DNA from: Vibrio palustris
Lineage (GTDB): Bacteria > Pseudomonadota > Gammaproteobacteria > Enterobacterales > Vibrionaceae
Direction of reading: 5' to 3'
Length of the DNA stretch: 64,000 nt
NCBI RefSeq assembly: GCF_024346995.1
Contig: NZ_AP024887.1
Coordinates: 2,590,074-2,654,073, forward strand
The translations under genes and the position numbers were made by a program. The notes below the pieces were generated by a model, which saw only the letters and a program-made list of their open reading frames with translations, was not told the origin of the DNA and made no database searches. Below, one piece after another: positions 1 to 9,373 of the stretch. Position 1 is the stretch's first letter. Each line of letters starts with the position of its first letter.

Positions 1-146
1 GTTAACGTTTTGTTCAGTTCTTTTAAGTGCAGCTGTATCGTTCGCCCTTTTAAACGATTCAAGCGTTTGAGCGAATCTGGATTATCGTTAATGAGGGTAT
101 TTAACGTTCCCTCTATCACAGCAGTCACGAATGGTTCAAAGGGCAT
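1..146 (-). CDS. ubiJ: UbiJ, ubiquinone biosynthesis accessory factor (5' part; gene runs off the left edge)
   Basis: Reading leftward from the ATG at 146, about 48 codons are open to the window edge. The N-terminus (MPFEPFVTAVIEGTLNTLI) matches the start of UbiJ, an SCP2-fold protein that supports the cytosolic ubiquinone biosynthesis complex together with UbiK. The start lies 11 bases after the ubiE stop on the same strand, which is the usual ubiE-ubiJ-ubiB order in gammaproteobacteria. Only the N-terminal quarter is visible, so the SCP2 lipid-binding domain itself cannot be checked. Confidence 0.85.
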   Translation of the reverse strand, partial: MPFEPFVTAVIEGTLNTLINDNPDSLKRLNRLKGRTIQLHLKELNKTL

Positions 147-157
147 AATCTTTGGCC

Positions 158-937
158 TTAAAATTTATAACCTCGGTGCAACGCAACAATGCCACCAGTC
201 AAATTAAAATACTGAGCCTGTTCAAACCCAGCGGTTTCCATCATCCCTTTCAAGGTGTCTTGATCTGGGTGCATACGAATGGATTCCGCTAAGTAGCGGT
301 AGCTTTCAGCATCGTTAGCAATCAATTGTCCAATACGAGGTAGAATATGGAATGAATACGCATCATACACTTTGGATAATGGCTCAAGTAATGGTTTGGA
401 AAATTCCAGAATCAACAAGCGACCACCCGGTTTAAGGACTCGGAACATAGAGCGAATCGCTTTATCTTTATCCGTTACGTTGCGTAGGCAAAAACTGATG
501 GTGATACAATCAAAGTAATTATCAGGAAAAGGTAGCTCTTCCGCATTCGCTTGTACATAATGCACGTTATCAACAATACCACTATCACGTAGCTTATCGC
601 GACCAACGTTTAACATTGAATTATTAATATCTGCAAGAACGACGCGACCTTGGTCACCCACTATGCGTGAAAACTTCGCCGTCAGATCTCCGGTTCCCCC
701 ACCTAAGTCGAGAATTTTTTGACCAGCTCTAGCGCCTGCGCAGTCGATTGTAAAACGCTTCCAAAGACGGTGAATACCAACCGACATTAAGTCATTCATA
801 ATGTCGTATTTAGTCGCAACAGAAGTAAAGACTTCGGCCACTTTGTTAGCTTTATCGGTCGTTTTTACAGTTTGAAAACCAAAATGGGTAGTGTCTTGAT
901 TGTCAGTTAAATTCGATTCTACACGGTTATCCGTCAT
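158..937 (-). CDS. ubiE: UbiE, ubiquinone/menaquinone C-methyltransferase
   Basis: SAM-dependent C-methyltransferase acting on demethylmenaquinol and on 2-polyprenyl-6-methoxy-1,4-benzoquinol in quinone biosynthesis. The SAM-binding motif [15 protein letters not shown] lies near residues 75-89, and the C-terminal [12 protein letters not shown] segment is typical of UbiE/COQ5. A TTG at 970 would extend the frame, but the ATG at 937 has a GAGG Shine-Dalgarno seven bases upstream and gives 260 residues, close to the family length of about 250. It lies between rmuC and ubiJ on one strand, probably one transcript. Confidence 0.96.
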   Translation of the reverse strand: MTDNRVESNLTDNQDTTHFGFQTVKTTDKANKVAEVFTSVATKYDIMNDLMSVGIHRLWKRFTIDCAGARAGQKILDLGGGTGDLTAKFSRIVGDQGRVVLADINNSMLNVGRDKLRDSGIVDNVHYVQANAEELPFPDNYFDCITISFCLRNVTDKDKAIRSMFRVLKPGGRLLILEFSKPLLEPLSKVYDAYSFHILPRIGQLIANDAESYRYLAESIRMHPDQDTLKGMMETAGFEQAQYFNLTGGIVALHRGYKF

Positions 938-986
938 TTCTATTCCTCTTAGGCACAGCCTAACTCTCAAACGGCGACTGGGGCTA

Positions 987-2519
987 CTAGTTTACTTTAT
1001 CCTTAAGCGGATGTCTTTCCGGCAAGGTACTTTCATCATAGCCTTGCATCGCTCTTTCTAGCGTTTTGGGAGGCATGGTTCGTTTTACTTCCACGCCAAG
1101 TTGCTTAAAACTCTCCGCTTGTCGAATAGCATTTCCTCGCCCAGTCGACAGTTTGTTCATTGCGCCTTGGTAACTTTGATTGGCTCTATCCAGTGTACTA
1201 CCTAATACTTCCATATCATCAACGAATAGACGCAATTTATCGTAAAGTTTACTCGCCCGTTCGGCGATCACTTGCGCATTTTGGTTCTGCCTATCATTAC
1301 GCCATAAATTATCAATGGTTCTTAGTGCCACTAAGAGTGTTGTAGGGCTGACTAAAATAATGTTTTGCTCCATCGCATCATTGACCAAACTTGGATCGGC
1401 TTGAATCGCGACTTGGAAGGCAGGTTCCACCGGAATAAACATTAAAACATAATCTAAGCTCGTCAACCCTTTTAACTGGTGATAATCCTTTTGACTCAAA
1501 CCCTTAATATGGCTACGTAGTGCCGCTAGGTGGTCACCCAGCGCCTTATCGCGTGCGGTGTCAGTGTCTGCATTAAAGTAGCGCTCATAGGCCACTAATG
1601 TCATTTTCGAATCGATCACCACTTGCTTATCGTGTGGCAAATACACAATAACATCCGGCTGATAACGTTTACCTGCATCATTTTGCAAGCTGACTTGGGT
1701 TTGATATTCGTGTCCTTCGCGCAGGCCTGATTCTGCCAGAACCCGGGCTAAGACCACCTCACCCCAATTACCTTGTTGTTTATTGTCACCTTTTAGTGCT
1801 TGAGTTAAGTTAACAGCTTCCTGTGCCATTTGCTCATTCAAACGTTGTAAGTTCTTTAGCTCATGAACTAATGTGTGTCGCTCTTTGGATTCAGAATTAA
1901 AACTATCGTTAACCTGACGTTTAAAACCATCAAGCTGTTCGCGTAACGGATTTAGAATTGCCGATAAACTCTGCTGGTTTTGCTGATCAACTTTGGCAGT
2001 TTTGACTTCAAAGAGCTGATTAGCTACTTGTTCAAATTGCTGCTTTAAGCGTTCTTCCGCACGTTCCAGTAATTCTAGCTTCTCCTGATTGGACACCAAT
2101 TGCTGTTCATGACGAGCATCTTGCTCTTTTAATTGTACTTCTAACTGCGCTTTTTGCTCGCGAACTCGGTTAAGCTCATCAGAGTACTGCTGTCTTTCTT
2201 GCTTCACAGCTTCAAAGTAACGTAGCTTTTCCATCGCCGCCATCACTTTTCCATGTGATTGTTTTAATTCGTATTCGGCCCTATCACGCTGCTTATCCAA
2301 TTCATCGAGCTCTTTGTTAGCACTATCCAACGACTGCTGTAAATGAGCTTGCTGCTGTTCATGCCACTGAATCTGGCTGTCTAACTGTTGTTGCAGCAGC
2401 TCAGATTTTAGCTGTAGTTTTTGTTTCAGCCACCAGCTTGCACCAGCGCCTGATATCGCAGCGCTTGCCAACGCGGCTATCAAGGTGTCGAGATGTTCAA
2501 AAATCCATTGCATAATCAC
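987..2519 (-). CDS. rmuC: RmuC family DNA recombination protein
   Basis: RmuC limits recombination at inverted repeats in E. coli; its biochemistry is poorly defined and nuclease activity is only inferred. The 510-residue protein has an N-terminal hydrophobic segment (about residues 10-30), a long Gln/Glu-rich coiled coil (about 35-240), then the conserved RmuC domain with the [17 protein letters not shown] motif and a [15 protein letters not shown] segment that resembles PD-(D/E)XK nuclease cores. The gene ends 49 bases before the ubiE start on the same strand, the common rmuC-ubiE order. Confidence 0.94.
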   Translation of the reverse strand: MIMQWIFEHLDTLIAALASAAISGAGASWWLKQKLQLKSELLQQQLDSQIQWHEQQQAHLQQSLDSANKELDELDKQRDRAEYELKQSHGKVMAAMEKLRYFEAVKQERQQYSDELNRVREQKAQLEVQLKEQDARHEQQLVSNQEKLELLERAEERLKQQFEQVANQLFEVKTAKVDQQNQQSLSAILNPLREQLDGFKRQVNDSFNSESKERHTLVHELKNLQRLNEQMAQEAVNLTQALKGDNKQQGNWGEVVLARVLAESGLREGHEYQTQVSLQNDAGKRYQPDVIVYLPHDKQVVIDSKMTLVAYERYFNADTDTARDKALGDHLAALRSHIKGLSQKDYHQLKGLTSLDYVLMFIPVEPAFQVAIQADPSLVNDAMEQNIILVSPTTLLVALRTIDNLWRNDRQNQNAQVIAERASKLYDKLRLFVDDMEVLGSTLDRANQSYQGAMNKLSTGRGNAIRQAESFKQLGVEVKRTMPPKTLERAMQGYDESTLPERHPLKDKVN

Positions 2520-2560
2520 AGCTTACTCATTTTATTACCTTGAGAAAATGGTATTTCCAT

Positions 2561-2578
2561 ACTGGATAAATGTCCAGT
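2561..2578. promoter_or_regulatory. Perfect 6-6-6 inverted repeat between rmuC and the DMT exporter gene
   Basis: ACTGGA, six bases (TAAATG), then TCCAGT form a perfect dyad in the 103-bp divergent intergenic region, about 45 bases before the exporter start. No U-tract follows on either strand, so it is not an intrinsic terminator. The layout fits an operator for an unidentified regulator. Confidence 0.35.
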
Positions 2579-2622
2579 TTGTTACTCAATAAATCCCTCG
2601 CTACACTGAGCTATCTTTTCTT

Positions 2623-3543
2623 ATGGACAATCACCTCATGGATGAACGCCGTGCTTTAGTGTTAGGGCTCGCCTCCGTTTTATTATGGTCTACCGTTGCG
2701 ACCGCTTTTAAAATCACGCTACAGCAACTCACGCCTTTGCAAATGGTCACAGTTGCCAGTGCTGTATCTTCTGCCGTATTACTGATTATTTGTGGGGTAA
2801 CAGGCAAATTAGCCCAAGTGTCACGACAGTTTTATGCAGCACCGCTTTATTATTTGTGTATGGGGTTAATTAATCCTTTAGCTTATTACCTTATCCTTTT
2901 CAAAGCCTATGCCTTGCTGCCAGCCTCTCAAGCACAAGCTATTAATTACAGTTGGGCGATAACGCTGACGGTAATGGCGGCACTATTTTTAGGCCAACGG
3001 ATTACGAAAAAGGATTGGATTGCCGCATTCATAAGTTACTTCGGCGTCGTTATTATTGCCACACAAGGTCAACTACTGCATTTACACGTCACTAGTTTGA
3101 CAGGAGTCGGTTTGGCACTACTTTCGACATTACTTTGGGCGGGATATTGGATTCTTAATACCAAAAAAACGGCCGATCCTATCGTCAGCGTTCTACTTGG
3201 GTTTCTTATTGCTTTACCCATTTGTATTATCTTGTGTTTATACAGCGATACATCATGGAGTGGAGTTACGTGGACAGGTTGGGCTGCGGTATCTTATGTG
3301 GGGTTATTTGAAATGGGCATTACCTTCGTATTGTGGCTAACCGCGCTAAAAAATACAAAAAACACGGCTAAAATAAGCAATCTTATCTTTATATCACCTT
3401 TCATCTCGCTCATTTTACTCGCGACCATCATCGGTGAAACGATACACATTTCTACGTTATTTGGTCTCATAATGATAGTCGGTGGTCTTTTGGTTCAACA
3501 AACGAAACGTAAAAACAAAAAAACAACCGACACATCAATTTAA
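2623..3543 (+). CDS. EamA/DMT superfamily inner-membrane transporter
   Basis: A 306-residue, very hydrophobic protein with about ten membrane spans arranged as two EamA repeats, typical of drug/metabolite transporters. The first repeat begins around LGLASVLLWSTVATAFKITL and the second around VGLALLSTLLWAGYWILNT. A Lys/Arg-rich tail follows the last span. The substrate cannot be inferred from sequence. The first ATG was kept; an in-frame ATG 15 bases later is also possible, and neither has a clear Shine-Dalgarno. The stop overlaps the convergent araC stop by four bases (TTAA). Confidence 0.8.
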   Translation: MDNHLMDERRALVLGLASVLLWSTVATAFKITLQQLTPLQMVTVASAVSSAVLLIICGVTGKLAQVSRQFYAAPLYYLCMGLINPLAYYLILFKAYALLPASQAQAINYSWAITLTVMAALFLGQRITKKDWIAAFISYFGVVIIATQGQLLHLHVTSLTGVGLALLSTLLWAGYWILNTKKTADPIVSVLLGFLIALPICIILCLYSDTSWSGVTWTGWAAVSYVGLFEMGITFVLWLTALKNTKNTAKISNLIFISPFISLILLATIIGETIHISTLFGLIMIVGGLLVQQTKRKNKKTTDTSI

Positions 3544-4379
3544 GTGATTTGTTCGCGATATAGCTTAGGACTTACGCCAGCTTTACGCTTAAATACGCGT
3601 GAAAAATACAGAGGGTCCGAATACCCGACGATCCGCCCAATGTGATTGACAGAATAATGCGTCGTCACCAATAGCTGCTTGGCGCGGCTAATGCGTTGAT
3701 CATCACGCCACTGAGTCATGGTCATTTTAGTTTCATCGCGAAACAAGTGACCTAGACGAGAAGGTGACAAACATGCATGTGCTGCAACATCCTCTAGCGT
3801 AAAGTCTTGATTAAGGTTCTGCGTCATGTAGTTCATCGCTTCTATCACTCGTGGATCAAGCGGCTTCGTGACAACATCTGGTTGAACAGACTTACACCGG
3901 ATCAATAACTGCTCGAGTAAATTACTGGCCAAGTCGTTACGATAAGGAAGATCAGATTTCGCTGTGTACTCAATATCGATAAATAAATCTTCGATGGCAT
4001 CCGTGACGTTTTTCGGTAAATCACGTGTTGTGTAAACACCATTAATTTCTGTGTGCCATGTTAACCAATCATTCCAAAAGGCACGTGGACGAAAATAAAT
4101 CCACCGGTGAAACCATGAGGCACTGTCCGCACTTCGCTGATAAAAATGCGCGGCGCTAGGAGGAAACAACAGTAGGTCACCAGCTCGCACATTAAACGCA
4201 TGCTCGCCGGAAAAAATAGTACCTTCACCTTTACTGGTTAAATTGATGATATACCCTTTCATACCGCCTGGGCGGTCGATGGTAAAATCAAGTTCATCCC
4301 CTTCAATAATAGGGGTCAGTCCGGCGACGAGGTGAGCGTCAAAATTATAACCCGGCTTTAGAGGATCGGTGTTTTGCAT
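3540..4379 (-). CDS. araC: AraC, arabinose-responsive transcriptional regulator
   Basis: Regulator of L-arabinose genes. The N-terminal cupin (DPLKPGYNFDAHLVAGLTPI, IDRPGGMKGYI) is very close to the arabinose-binding and dimerisation domain of E. coli AraC. The C-terminal domain carries two helix-turn-helix units (EDVAAHACLSPSRLGHLFRDE, and VNHIGRIVGYSDPLYFSRVF). A TTG at 4385 extends the frame by two codons, but the ATG at 4379 fits the family better. The gene is last in the araB-D-A-(173 aa)-C series on one strand, unlike E. coli, where araC diverges from araBAD. Its DNA sites are probably the half-site pairs near 9060, 9232 and 13128. Confidence 0.95.
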   Translation of the reverse strand: MQNTDPLKPGYNFDAHLVAGLTPIIEGDELDFTIDRPGGMKGYIINLTSKGEGTIFSGEHAFNVRAGDLLLFPPSAAHFYQRSADSASWFHRWIYFRPRAFWNDWLTWHTEINGVYTTRDLPKNVTDAIEDLFIDIEYTAKSDLPYRNDLASNLLEQLLIRCKSVQPDVVTKPLDPRVIEAMNYMTQNLNQDFTLEDVAAHACLSPSRLGHLFRDETKMTMTQWRDDQRISRAKQLLVTTHYSVNHIGRIVGYSDPLYFSRVFKRKAGVSPKLYREQIT

Positions 4380-4447
4380 ACCCAAGACTTCGCTGATTTG
4401 TAATTCGCTAGTGTATGTCGCACGTCAATGGTTTACGAATTACCAGT

Positions 4448-4969
4448 TCACACTTTTTCTAAAACAATCCACTGAGTGGCGGAAAAAGCCTCTCTAAAGA
4501 AGTCTGTGACAGAAGAGTTAACTAGAAATTCACTCGGTAAGCCATGTCGACGGCGATGCCAGTGATGTGTAATCGTTGGTGATTCCGGATTGAGCTGCTC
4601 TGAATGAGATTGTTCAGAAGATTCAATATCATGACGAACATCCAACCGTGTTGGTATGCTATTTCTCGCTAAATACTCAACCACTAAAGAGCCATCCTCG
4701 AAATAATAATTCATATTCATCGAGAGTTTGTCTTCATGATTCATTTGGCACCATTGCTCAATACGTCCAGAGCGGTGACGAAAATTCCAATTTATATTAC
4801 CTAACGCGATCGACTCACCGTTATTGAGTATTGATAAACTGCCTTTAAAAACAGGCTTATTACCATAGAAAACGCGAAAAATAGTGGGTTCTAAATCAGA
4901 TACCGTTAAATGCCACTGCTGGTGAGTGATGAGATAGCCTGCGGCTCGACTGGTGTCATCATTTGTCAT
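4448..4969 (-). CDS. Conserved-looking 173-aa beta-rich protein in the ara operon; possible mutarotase-fold relative
   Basis: Function not recognised with confidence. The 173-residue sequence has no signal peptide or membrane span and reads as alternating beta strands rich in W, F and Y. The stretch MNMNYYFEDGSLVVEYLARN with following RLDVRHD resembles the strand region of aldose 1-epimerases that precedes the catalytic His. The GalM HSYFNL motif is not intact, and the length is half that of GalM. It has a good Shine-Dalgarno (GAGG, seven bases before ATG) and sits between araA and araC on the same strand, so a role in arabinose handling, such as anomer conversion or sensing, is an inference from context. 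Confidence 0.6.
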   Translation of the reverse strand: MTNDDTSRAAGYLITHQQWHLTVSDLEPTIFRVFYGNKPVFKGSLSILNNGESIALGNINWNFRHRSGRIEQWCQMNHEDKLSMNMNYYFEDGSLVVEYLARNSIPTRLDVRHDIESSEQSHSEQLNPESPTITHHWHRRRHGLPSEFLVNSSVTDFFREAFSATQWIVLEKV

Positions 4970-4988
4970 ACTACAACCTCAACTCAGC

Positions 4989-5019
4989 AAAGCTCCCCAA
5001 TCAGGCATTAGGGAGCTTT
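4989..5019 (-). terminator. Hairpin after araA (attenuator or processing stem)
   Basis: AAAGCTCCC and GGGAGCTTT form a perfect 9-bp stem with a 13-base loop, starting 11 bases after the araA stop. On the transcribed strand it is followed by GCTGAG, not a U-tract, so it is more likely a 3' stabilising or partial-termination element that lowers expression of the downstream 173-aa gene and araC. Confidence 0.5.
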
Positions 5020-5030
5020 AACTTAGACTA

Positions 5031-6536
5031 TTAGATGCCAGAGTTCATGCGATAATAAACACTGTTTGATTTCAGTTCATTTTTAAATGAACGTACATTG
5101 GTACTTTCATCGATAACCGACATTTCAATACCAAGCATATCAGCATAGTCACCCAATGAGTCAAGAGACAGAGCTTGCGTATATACCGTATGGTGCGCAC
5201 CACCAGCGTGAATCCAAGAAGCCGCTGCCGTTTGTAGGTTAGGACGTGGCTCCCACAATGCGTGAGCAACAGGCAGTTTTGGTAAATCGGCAGGTGGAGT
5301 CACCGCATCAACTTTGTTGACCAGCATACGGAAACGGTTACCCAAATCAATCACGGAAACAGCTAATGCTTCACCTTGTTGGCCCGAGAATAACAAACGC
5401 GGCACTTCACTACGAATACCGATGGTATGTGTATGAATTTCTAAACGTGGTTTCTCTGCAGCGATCGATGGACATACTTCCAACATATGGGCACCAAGCA
5501 CCTGATCGCGTGGGCCACCAAAGTTGTAAGTGTAATCTTCCATAAATGAGGTACCGCCAGGAAGACCTTTCGCCATCATTTTCATGATGTGTGTCATTGC
5601 GGATGTTTTCCAGTCACCCTCACCGCCATAGCCATAGCCTTTCGCCATTAGACGCTGTGTCGCAAGACCTGGCAGAGTATCAATACCCGTTAAGTTCTCG
5701 AACGTATTTGTAAATGCGCTCGCACCAACGGATTTCAAAAAGCTTTCCATCCCTGCTTCTAAACGCGCTTCACGCTGCATGATTTTCAGCAGTTCTGGGT
5801 CTTGTAACAGCTTTTGATCCATTTGGTAAGCCGATGCATATTCATCGAGCAAGCTAGAAACTTCACCAGCAGAAACTGCATTAACCGCTTCGGTTAATTC
5901 ACCAAGACCGTAGGCATTCACTTCGTAACCGAACTGAATTTGCGCAGAAACTTTATTACCTTCAGTCACCGCTACATTACGCATGTTGTCGCCAAAACGT
6001 GCCACTTTCAGATCGTGACCTGCTTGTGTACCAATAGCAGCACGGCACCAGCTATCAATTTCAGAATGGACCTGAGGGCTCTCCCAATGACCTACCACAA
6101 CTTTACGATCTATACCTAAACGTGTACCAATGAAACCGAACTCACGGTCACCGTGTGCACTTTGGTGCAGGTTCATGAAGTCCATGTCAATAGAATCCCA
6201 CGGCAATTGCGCATTGAATTGCGTATGTAGGTGTAGGAAAGGCTTATTCAACTGTGACAGGCCAGCAATCCACATTTTCGCTGGCGAGAAGGTGTGCATC
6301 CAAAGCACTAAGCCAACACAGTTTGGATCGTTGTTTGCTGCACGGCAAACACCTTGGATTTCGTCCGAGGTTTTAACAATGCCTTTCTCAACCATAGGTA
6401 CTGAGATAGTGTCAGATTTATTAAGACCAGCAACAATCGCTGCGCTATCTTGCGCCACTTGCTGCAGTACCTGAGGTCCGTAAAGGTGTTGAGAGCCTGT
6501 TACAAACCAAATTTGTTTTTCGTTAAATACTTTCAT
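5031..6536 (-). CDS. araA: AraA, L-arabinose isomerase
   Basis: Converts L-arabinose to L-ribulose in the cytoplasm, the first step of the pathway. The length of 501 residues matches the E. coli enzyme (500). Catalytic and Mn-binding positions are present with the same numbering: Glu306 in GGEGD, Glu333 in FMEDY, His350 in LGAHML, and the C-terminal His in [10 protein letters not shown]. It starts 15 bases after the araD stop, so araB-araD-araA are transcribed together. Gene order is B-D-A rather than the E. coli B-A-D. A hairpin follows the stop. Confidence 0.98.
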   Translation of the reverse strand: MKVFNEKQIWFVTGSQHLYGPQVLQQVAQDSAAIVAGLNKSDTISVPMVEKGIVKTSDEIQGVCRAANNDPNCVGLVLWMHTFSPAKMWIAGLSQLNKPFLHLHTQFNAQLPWDSIDMDFMNLHQSAHGDREFGFIGTRLGIDRKVVVGHWESPQVHSEIDSWCRAAIGTQAGHDLKVARFGDNMRNVAVTEGNKVSAQIQFGYEVNAYGLGELTEAVNAVSAGEVSSLLDEYASAYQMDQKLLQDPELLKIMQREARLEAGMESFLKSVGASAFTNTFENLTGIDTLPGLATQRLMAKGYGYGGEGDWKTSAMTHIMKMMAKGLPGGTSFMEDYTYNFGGPRDQVLGAHMLEVCPSIAAEKPRLEIHTHTIGIRSEVPRLLFSGQQGEALAVSVIDLGNRFRMLVNKVDAVTPPADLPKLPVAHALWEPRPNLQTAAASWIHAGGAHHTVYTQALSLDSLGDYADMLGIEMSVIDESTNVRSFKNELKSNSVYYRMNSGI

Positions 6537-6551
6537 GATGTTACCTTTTGC

Positions 6552-7304
6552 TTATTCGTTATTAGAAGAGGACTGACCGTAATAGGCATTGGCGCCATGC
6601 TTACGTAGGTAATGCTTATCCAGTAGCGCCGGATTTAAATGGTCAATCTGCGGATTAATTTGTAGAGTTTGCAATGCCATATCTGCCACCACTTCCATGA
6701 CGACAGCGTTATAGACCGCTTTATCCGCATTTTTTCCCCAACTGAATGGGCCGTGCTCTTTGACGATGATGCCTGGGATAGCCAGAGGATCGTTATCACC
6801 AATCGTTTCTGCAATCACCACACCGGTATTGAGCTCGTAATCGTTTTTAATTTCGTCATCAGACAACGCACGTGTACACGGAATATCTCCATAGAAGTAA
6901 TCAGCGTGTGTCGTGCCTAATGCAGGAATCGGTTTACCTGCTTGAGCCCAAGAAGTGGCATGCTTTGAGTGGGTATGCACCACACCACCAATCTCTGGGT
7001 AAACACGGTACAGTTCTAAGTGAGTTGGCGTATCTGAAGAAGGATTCATTTCCCCTTCTACAACATTGCCTTCCAAATCAAGTACTACCATATTGTCGGC
7101 CGACAAATCGCTGTAATCGACACCACTTGGTTTAATAACGACTAGACCTGATTCACGATCAATGCCCGAGACGTTACCCCAAGTAAACGTCACTAGGTTA
7201 TGACGCTGCAGATCCATATTCGCTTGCCATACTTGATGACGTAGCGCGCGAAGACGCTCACTTTGTTCTTGAGATGTACGATTAAGGGTCGCTGATTCAG
7301 TCAT
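6552..7304 (-). CDS. araD: AraD, L-ribulose-5-phosphate 4-epimerase
   Basis: Class II aldolase-family epimerase producing D-xylulose 5-phosphate, the last step of arabinose entry into the pentose phosphate pathway. The zinc-site histidines are visible in [15 protein letters not shown], and the [21 protein letters not shown] and [10 protein letters not shown] motifs match the family. The frame extends upstream into araB, but the ATG at 7304 begins [11 protein letters not shown], has an AGGAG Shine-Dalgarno seven bases before it, and gives 250 residues. The start overlaps the araB stop by eight bases, which suggests translational coupling. Confidence 0.96.
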   Translation of the reverse strand: MTESATLNRTSQEQSERLRALRHQVWQANMDLQRHNLVTFTWGNVSGIDRESGLVVIKPSGVDYSDLSADNMVVLDLEGNVVEGEMNPSSDTPTHLELYRVYPEIGGVVHTHSKHATSWAQAGKPIPALGTTHADYFYGDIPCTRALSDDEIKNDYELNTGVVIAETIGDNDPLAIPGIIVKEHGPFSWGKNADKAVYNAVVMEVVADMALQTLQINPQIDHLNPALLDKHYLRKHGANAYYGQSSSNNE

Positions 7305-9000
7305 CGTTACGCTCCTGAGATTGATGATACTCTTCGATTTGTTCGATATGCTGACCAAGCGCTTTGTAAGTGCCGTAACGCTGAGCGCGTTGCGCTTGTA
7401 CTGCTTGGTTAGGCTGGAACACTTTATAAATAGGGCTCGCCATCGCTTTTTGCGCCGCATCCGTATCGGCGTAAATACCTGCGGTAACCGCGCCAAAAAT
7501 AGCCGCACCTAACGCACAACATTGTTCAGAACGAACCACAGCAATATCGCGGCCAATCACATCCGCACACATTTGCATCACGTAAGGGGATTTTTGAGAA
7601 ATACCACCAATGGCCAAAACGCGATTAACATCAACCCCCTGGTCGACAAAACAATCAACAATCGCTTTTGCACCATGTGCCGTTGACTCAACCAAGCTCG
7701 CAAAAATTGCAGGGGCTTCACTGCCTAAGTTCAGCTCAGCAAGGACACCTTTGAGGCGTTGGTTGGCATAAGGGGTACGACGGCCATTATGCCAATCCAT
7801 TGCTAGTGGGGAATGGTTATGCATCTGATACTGCTCGGCTGCTTCAGTGAGTAGCGGAATGAGCTTATCTTCAAATGCCTGTAGTGCATCAGCTTGTGAG
7901 GGATCTTTTTCCGCTAATTGGCGAAGTGGCCATGCCAACAGATTTTTAAACCAAGCATAGATATCACCAAACGCAGACTGACCGGCTTCAAGCGCGGTAA
8001 GGTTTGGTAAGGCACTGCCTTTCACCTGACCACAGATACCATGGATGGTACGGTCACCAACTTGCTCATGGTCCACCATTAAAATGTCACACGTAGACGT
8101 ACCAATCACTTTGACTAAGTCGTGAGCTCCTGCCCCTGCACCAACGGCGCCGGTATGACAGTCAAACTCACCAATAGCAATGGCAATGCCTTCAGGTAGA
8201 CCAAAGTTACTTGCCCACTCAGCAGACAAACGACCCGCTTCTTGATCAGCGGTAAAGACTTCATCAAACATGCGATCACGTAGACCAGCCAGAGTTGGAG
8301 AAATCGCCGTCAAGAATTGTTCGTCAGGTAAACCGCCCCAGCTCTCATGCCACATGGCTTTGTGTCCGGCCGCGCAGATACCACGACGGAATTTATCAGG
8401 GTGCTGATTACCAGCAATTAGTGCTGGAATCCAATCACATAATTCAACCCAGCTGTAGGCTTGCTCTGCGACTGCTGCATCTTGTTCGCTGACAAATGCT
8501 GCTTTTGCCCAAAACCACTCTGAAGAATAAATGCCACCGATGTAACGTGTGTAATCTGGAAAATCACTGCCATGGGCGAGTTCATTAATCAGATCCGCTT
8601 TTTCTACCGCGGTATGATCTTTCCATAACACGAACATTGCGTTTGGGTTTTCAGCAAATTCAGGACGCAATGCCAGAACATTGCCGTCTTTATCAATAGG
8701 AGCTGGCGTAGAACCTGTGGTATCAACACCGATACCCACAACAGATTGTGCAATAGCATCAGAGACTTGAGATAAAGCTTCTTGCACAGCCGACGTCATG
8801 GCTTCGATGTAATCTTTTGGGTGATGACGAAATTGTGAATGTTCAGGATTATTGTATTTCCCTTCCATCCAACGTGGATAATAAGTCACACCTGAAGAAA
8901 TTTCTTCACCGTTTGATGCGTTAACTAAAAGGGCTCGTACTGAGTCTGAGCCAAAATCTAGACCAATGACGTGTGCCTGATCTGCAGAGATATTTTCCAT
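7297..9000 (-). CDS. araB: AraB, ribulokinase
   Basis: FGGY-family sugar kinase that phosphorylates L-ribulose at O5. Its 567 residues match E. coli AraB (566). The N-terminal phosphate loop region [19 protein letters not shown], the [14 protein letters not shown] segment, and the C-terminal ATP-domain motif [21 protein letters not shown] are all present. A GGAG Shine-Dalgarno precedes the ATG. It is the first gene of the leftward ara operon, with a direct-repeat AraC site pair about 60 bases upstream. Confidence 0.97.
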   Translation of the reverse strand: MENISADQAHVIGLDFGSDSVRALLVNASNGEEISSGVTYYPRWMEGKYNNPEHSQFRHHPKDYIEAMTSAVQEALSQVSDAIAQSVVGIGVDTTGSTPAPIDKDGNVLALRPEFAENPNAMFVLWKDHTAVEKADLINELAHGSDFPDYTRYIGGIYSSEWFWAKAAFVSEQDAAVAEQAYSWVELCDWIPALIAGNQHPDKFRRGICAAGHKAMWHESWGGLPDEQFLTAISPTLAGLRDRMFDEVFTADQEAGRLSAEWASNFGLPEGIAIAIGEFDCHTGAVGAGAGAHDLVKVIGTSTCDILMVDHEQVGDRTIHGICGQVKGSALPNLTALEAGQSAFGDIYAWFKNLLAWPLRQLAEKDPSQADALQAFEDKLIPLLTEAAEQYQMHNHSPLAMDWHNGRRTPYANQRLKGVLAELNLGSEAPAIFASLVESTAHGAKAIVDCFVDQGVDVNRVLAIGGISQKSPYVMQMCADVIGRDIAVVRSEQCCALGAAIFGAVTAGIYADTDAAQKAMASPIYKVFQPNQAVQAQRAQRYGTYKALGQHIEQIEEYHQSQERNDD

Positions 9001-9032
9001 GACTGCTCCATAAAGGTTCGGAATTGTTTGAT

Positions 9033-9061
9033 GTTATACCCGCATAGGTCATATACAGCCA
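9033..9061 (-). promoter_or_regulatory. Probable araB promoter
   Basis: Reading leftward, a poor -35 (TGGCTG, 9061-9056) and a fair -10 (TATAAC, 9038-9033) are separated by 17 bases. The distal AraC half-site ends at 9060 and overlaps the -35, the arrangement used by araBAD of E. coli, where the activator compensates for a weak -35. Inferred from spacing only. Confidence 0.5.
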
Positions 9062-9097
9062 TGAATCAAGCCGCTACAAACATGGATAAATCTGTCA
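9060..9097 (-). promoter_or_regulatory. AraC half-site pair (araI1-I2-like) for araB
   Basis: Two direct repeats start exactly 21 bp apart: 9081-9097 (CATGGATAAATCTGTCA) and 9060-9076 (CATGAATCAAGCCGCTA). On the araB strand they read in the order and orientation TAGC-N7-TCCATA, as for I1 and I2 of E. coli araBAD. Each matches only part of the AraC consensus, but the 17-bp sites with a 4-bp spacer reproduce the known AraC geometry. Confidence 0.7.
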
Positions 9098-9231
9098 CGA
9101 CATTCAAAGCGTGCGCTAGCTAAAAAAAACCATAAAAAATAAAAAAAGACCGAGATCACAAAAAAAATGGATTATAAAAGTCATGAAAATGCATCATTCG
9201 CCCCCAAAAAAGATGTTATTGAGATCTACCT

Positions 9232-9269
9232 CATATATTCACAAACTAACTGAATGGATAAATCCGCTA
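9232..9269 (+). promoter_or_regulatory. AraC half-site pair upstream of araF
   Basis: The site at 9253-9269 (AATGGATAAATCCGCTA) fits TATGGA-N7-GCTA almost perfectly. A weak partner (CATATATTCACAAACTA, 9232-9248) precedes it at 21 bp. The pair lies 172 bp from the araB pair, so looping between the two is possible. Its orientation is reversed relative to the araF direction of transcription. Confidence 0.65.
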
Positions 9270-9280
9270 CTTTCATTTGT

Positions 9281-9296
9281 TGTGATTTTAATCACT
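9281..9296 (+). promoter_or_regulatory. CRP-cAMP box upstream of araF
   Basis: TGTGA, six bases, TCACT fits the CRP consensus in nine of ten half-site positions. It starts 12 bases after the AraC half-site. A TAAATA (-10-like) at 9317-9322 would put the transcription start near 9329, placing the CRP centre close to -41, a class II position. Confidence 0.65.
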
Positions 9297-9373
9297 TCAT
9301 GAATTCATAATCACTGTAAATAATAAAGACGTACCTACACATATATATAAATACAAATCAGCGGATGAACATT

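Noticed and set aside
2587..2603. AraC half-site-like sequence before the DMT exporter (ending GCTA)
   Set aside because: Only the GCTA end matches and there is no partner at 21 bp.
6669..7135. Open frames antisense to araD
   Set aside because: Shadow frames of a well-identified enzyme gene; no Shine-Dalgarno or recognisable domain.
9144..9162. CRP site near the araB promoter (GATCACA half-site)
   Set aside because: Only one half matches the consensus; too weak to list, though catabolite control of araB is expected.
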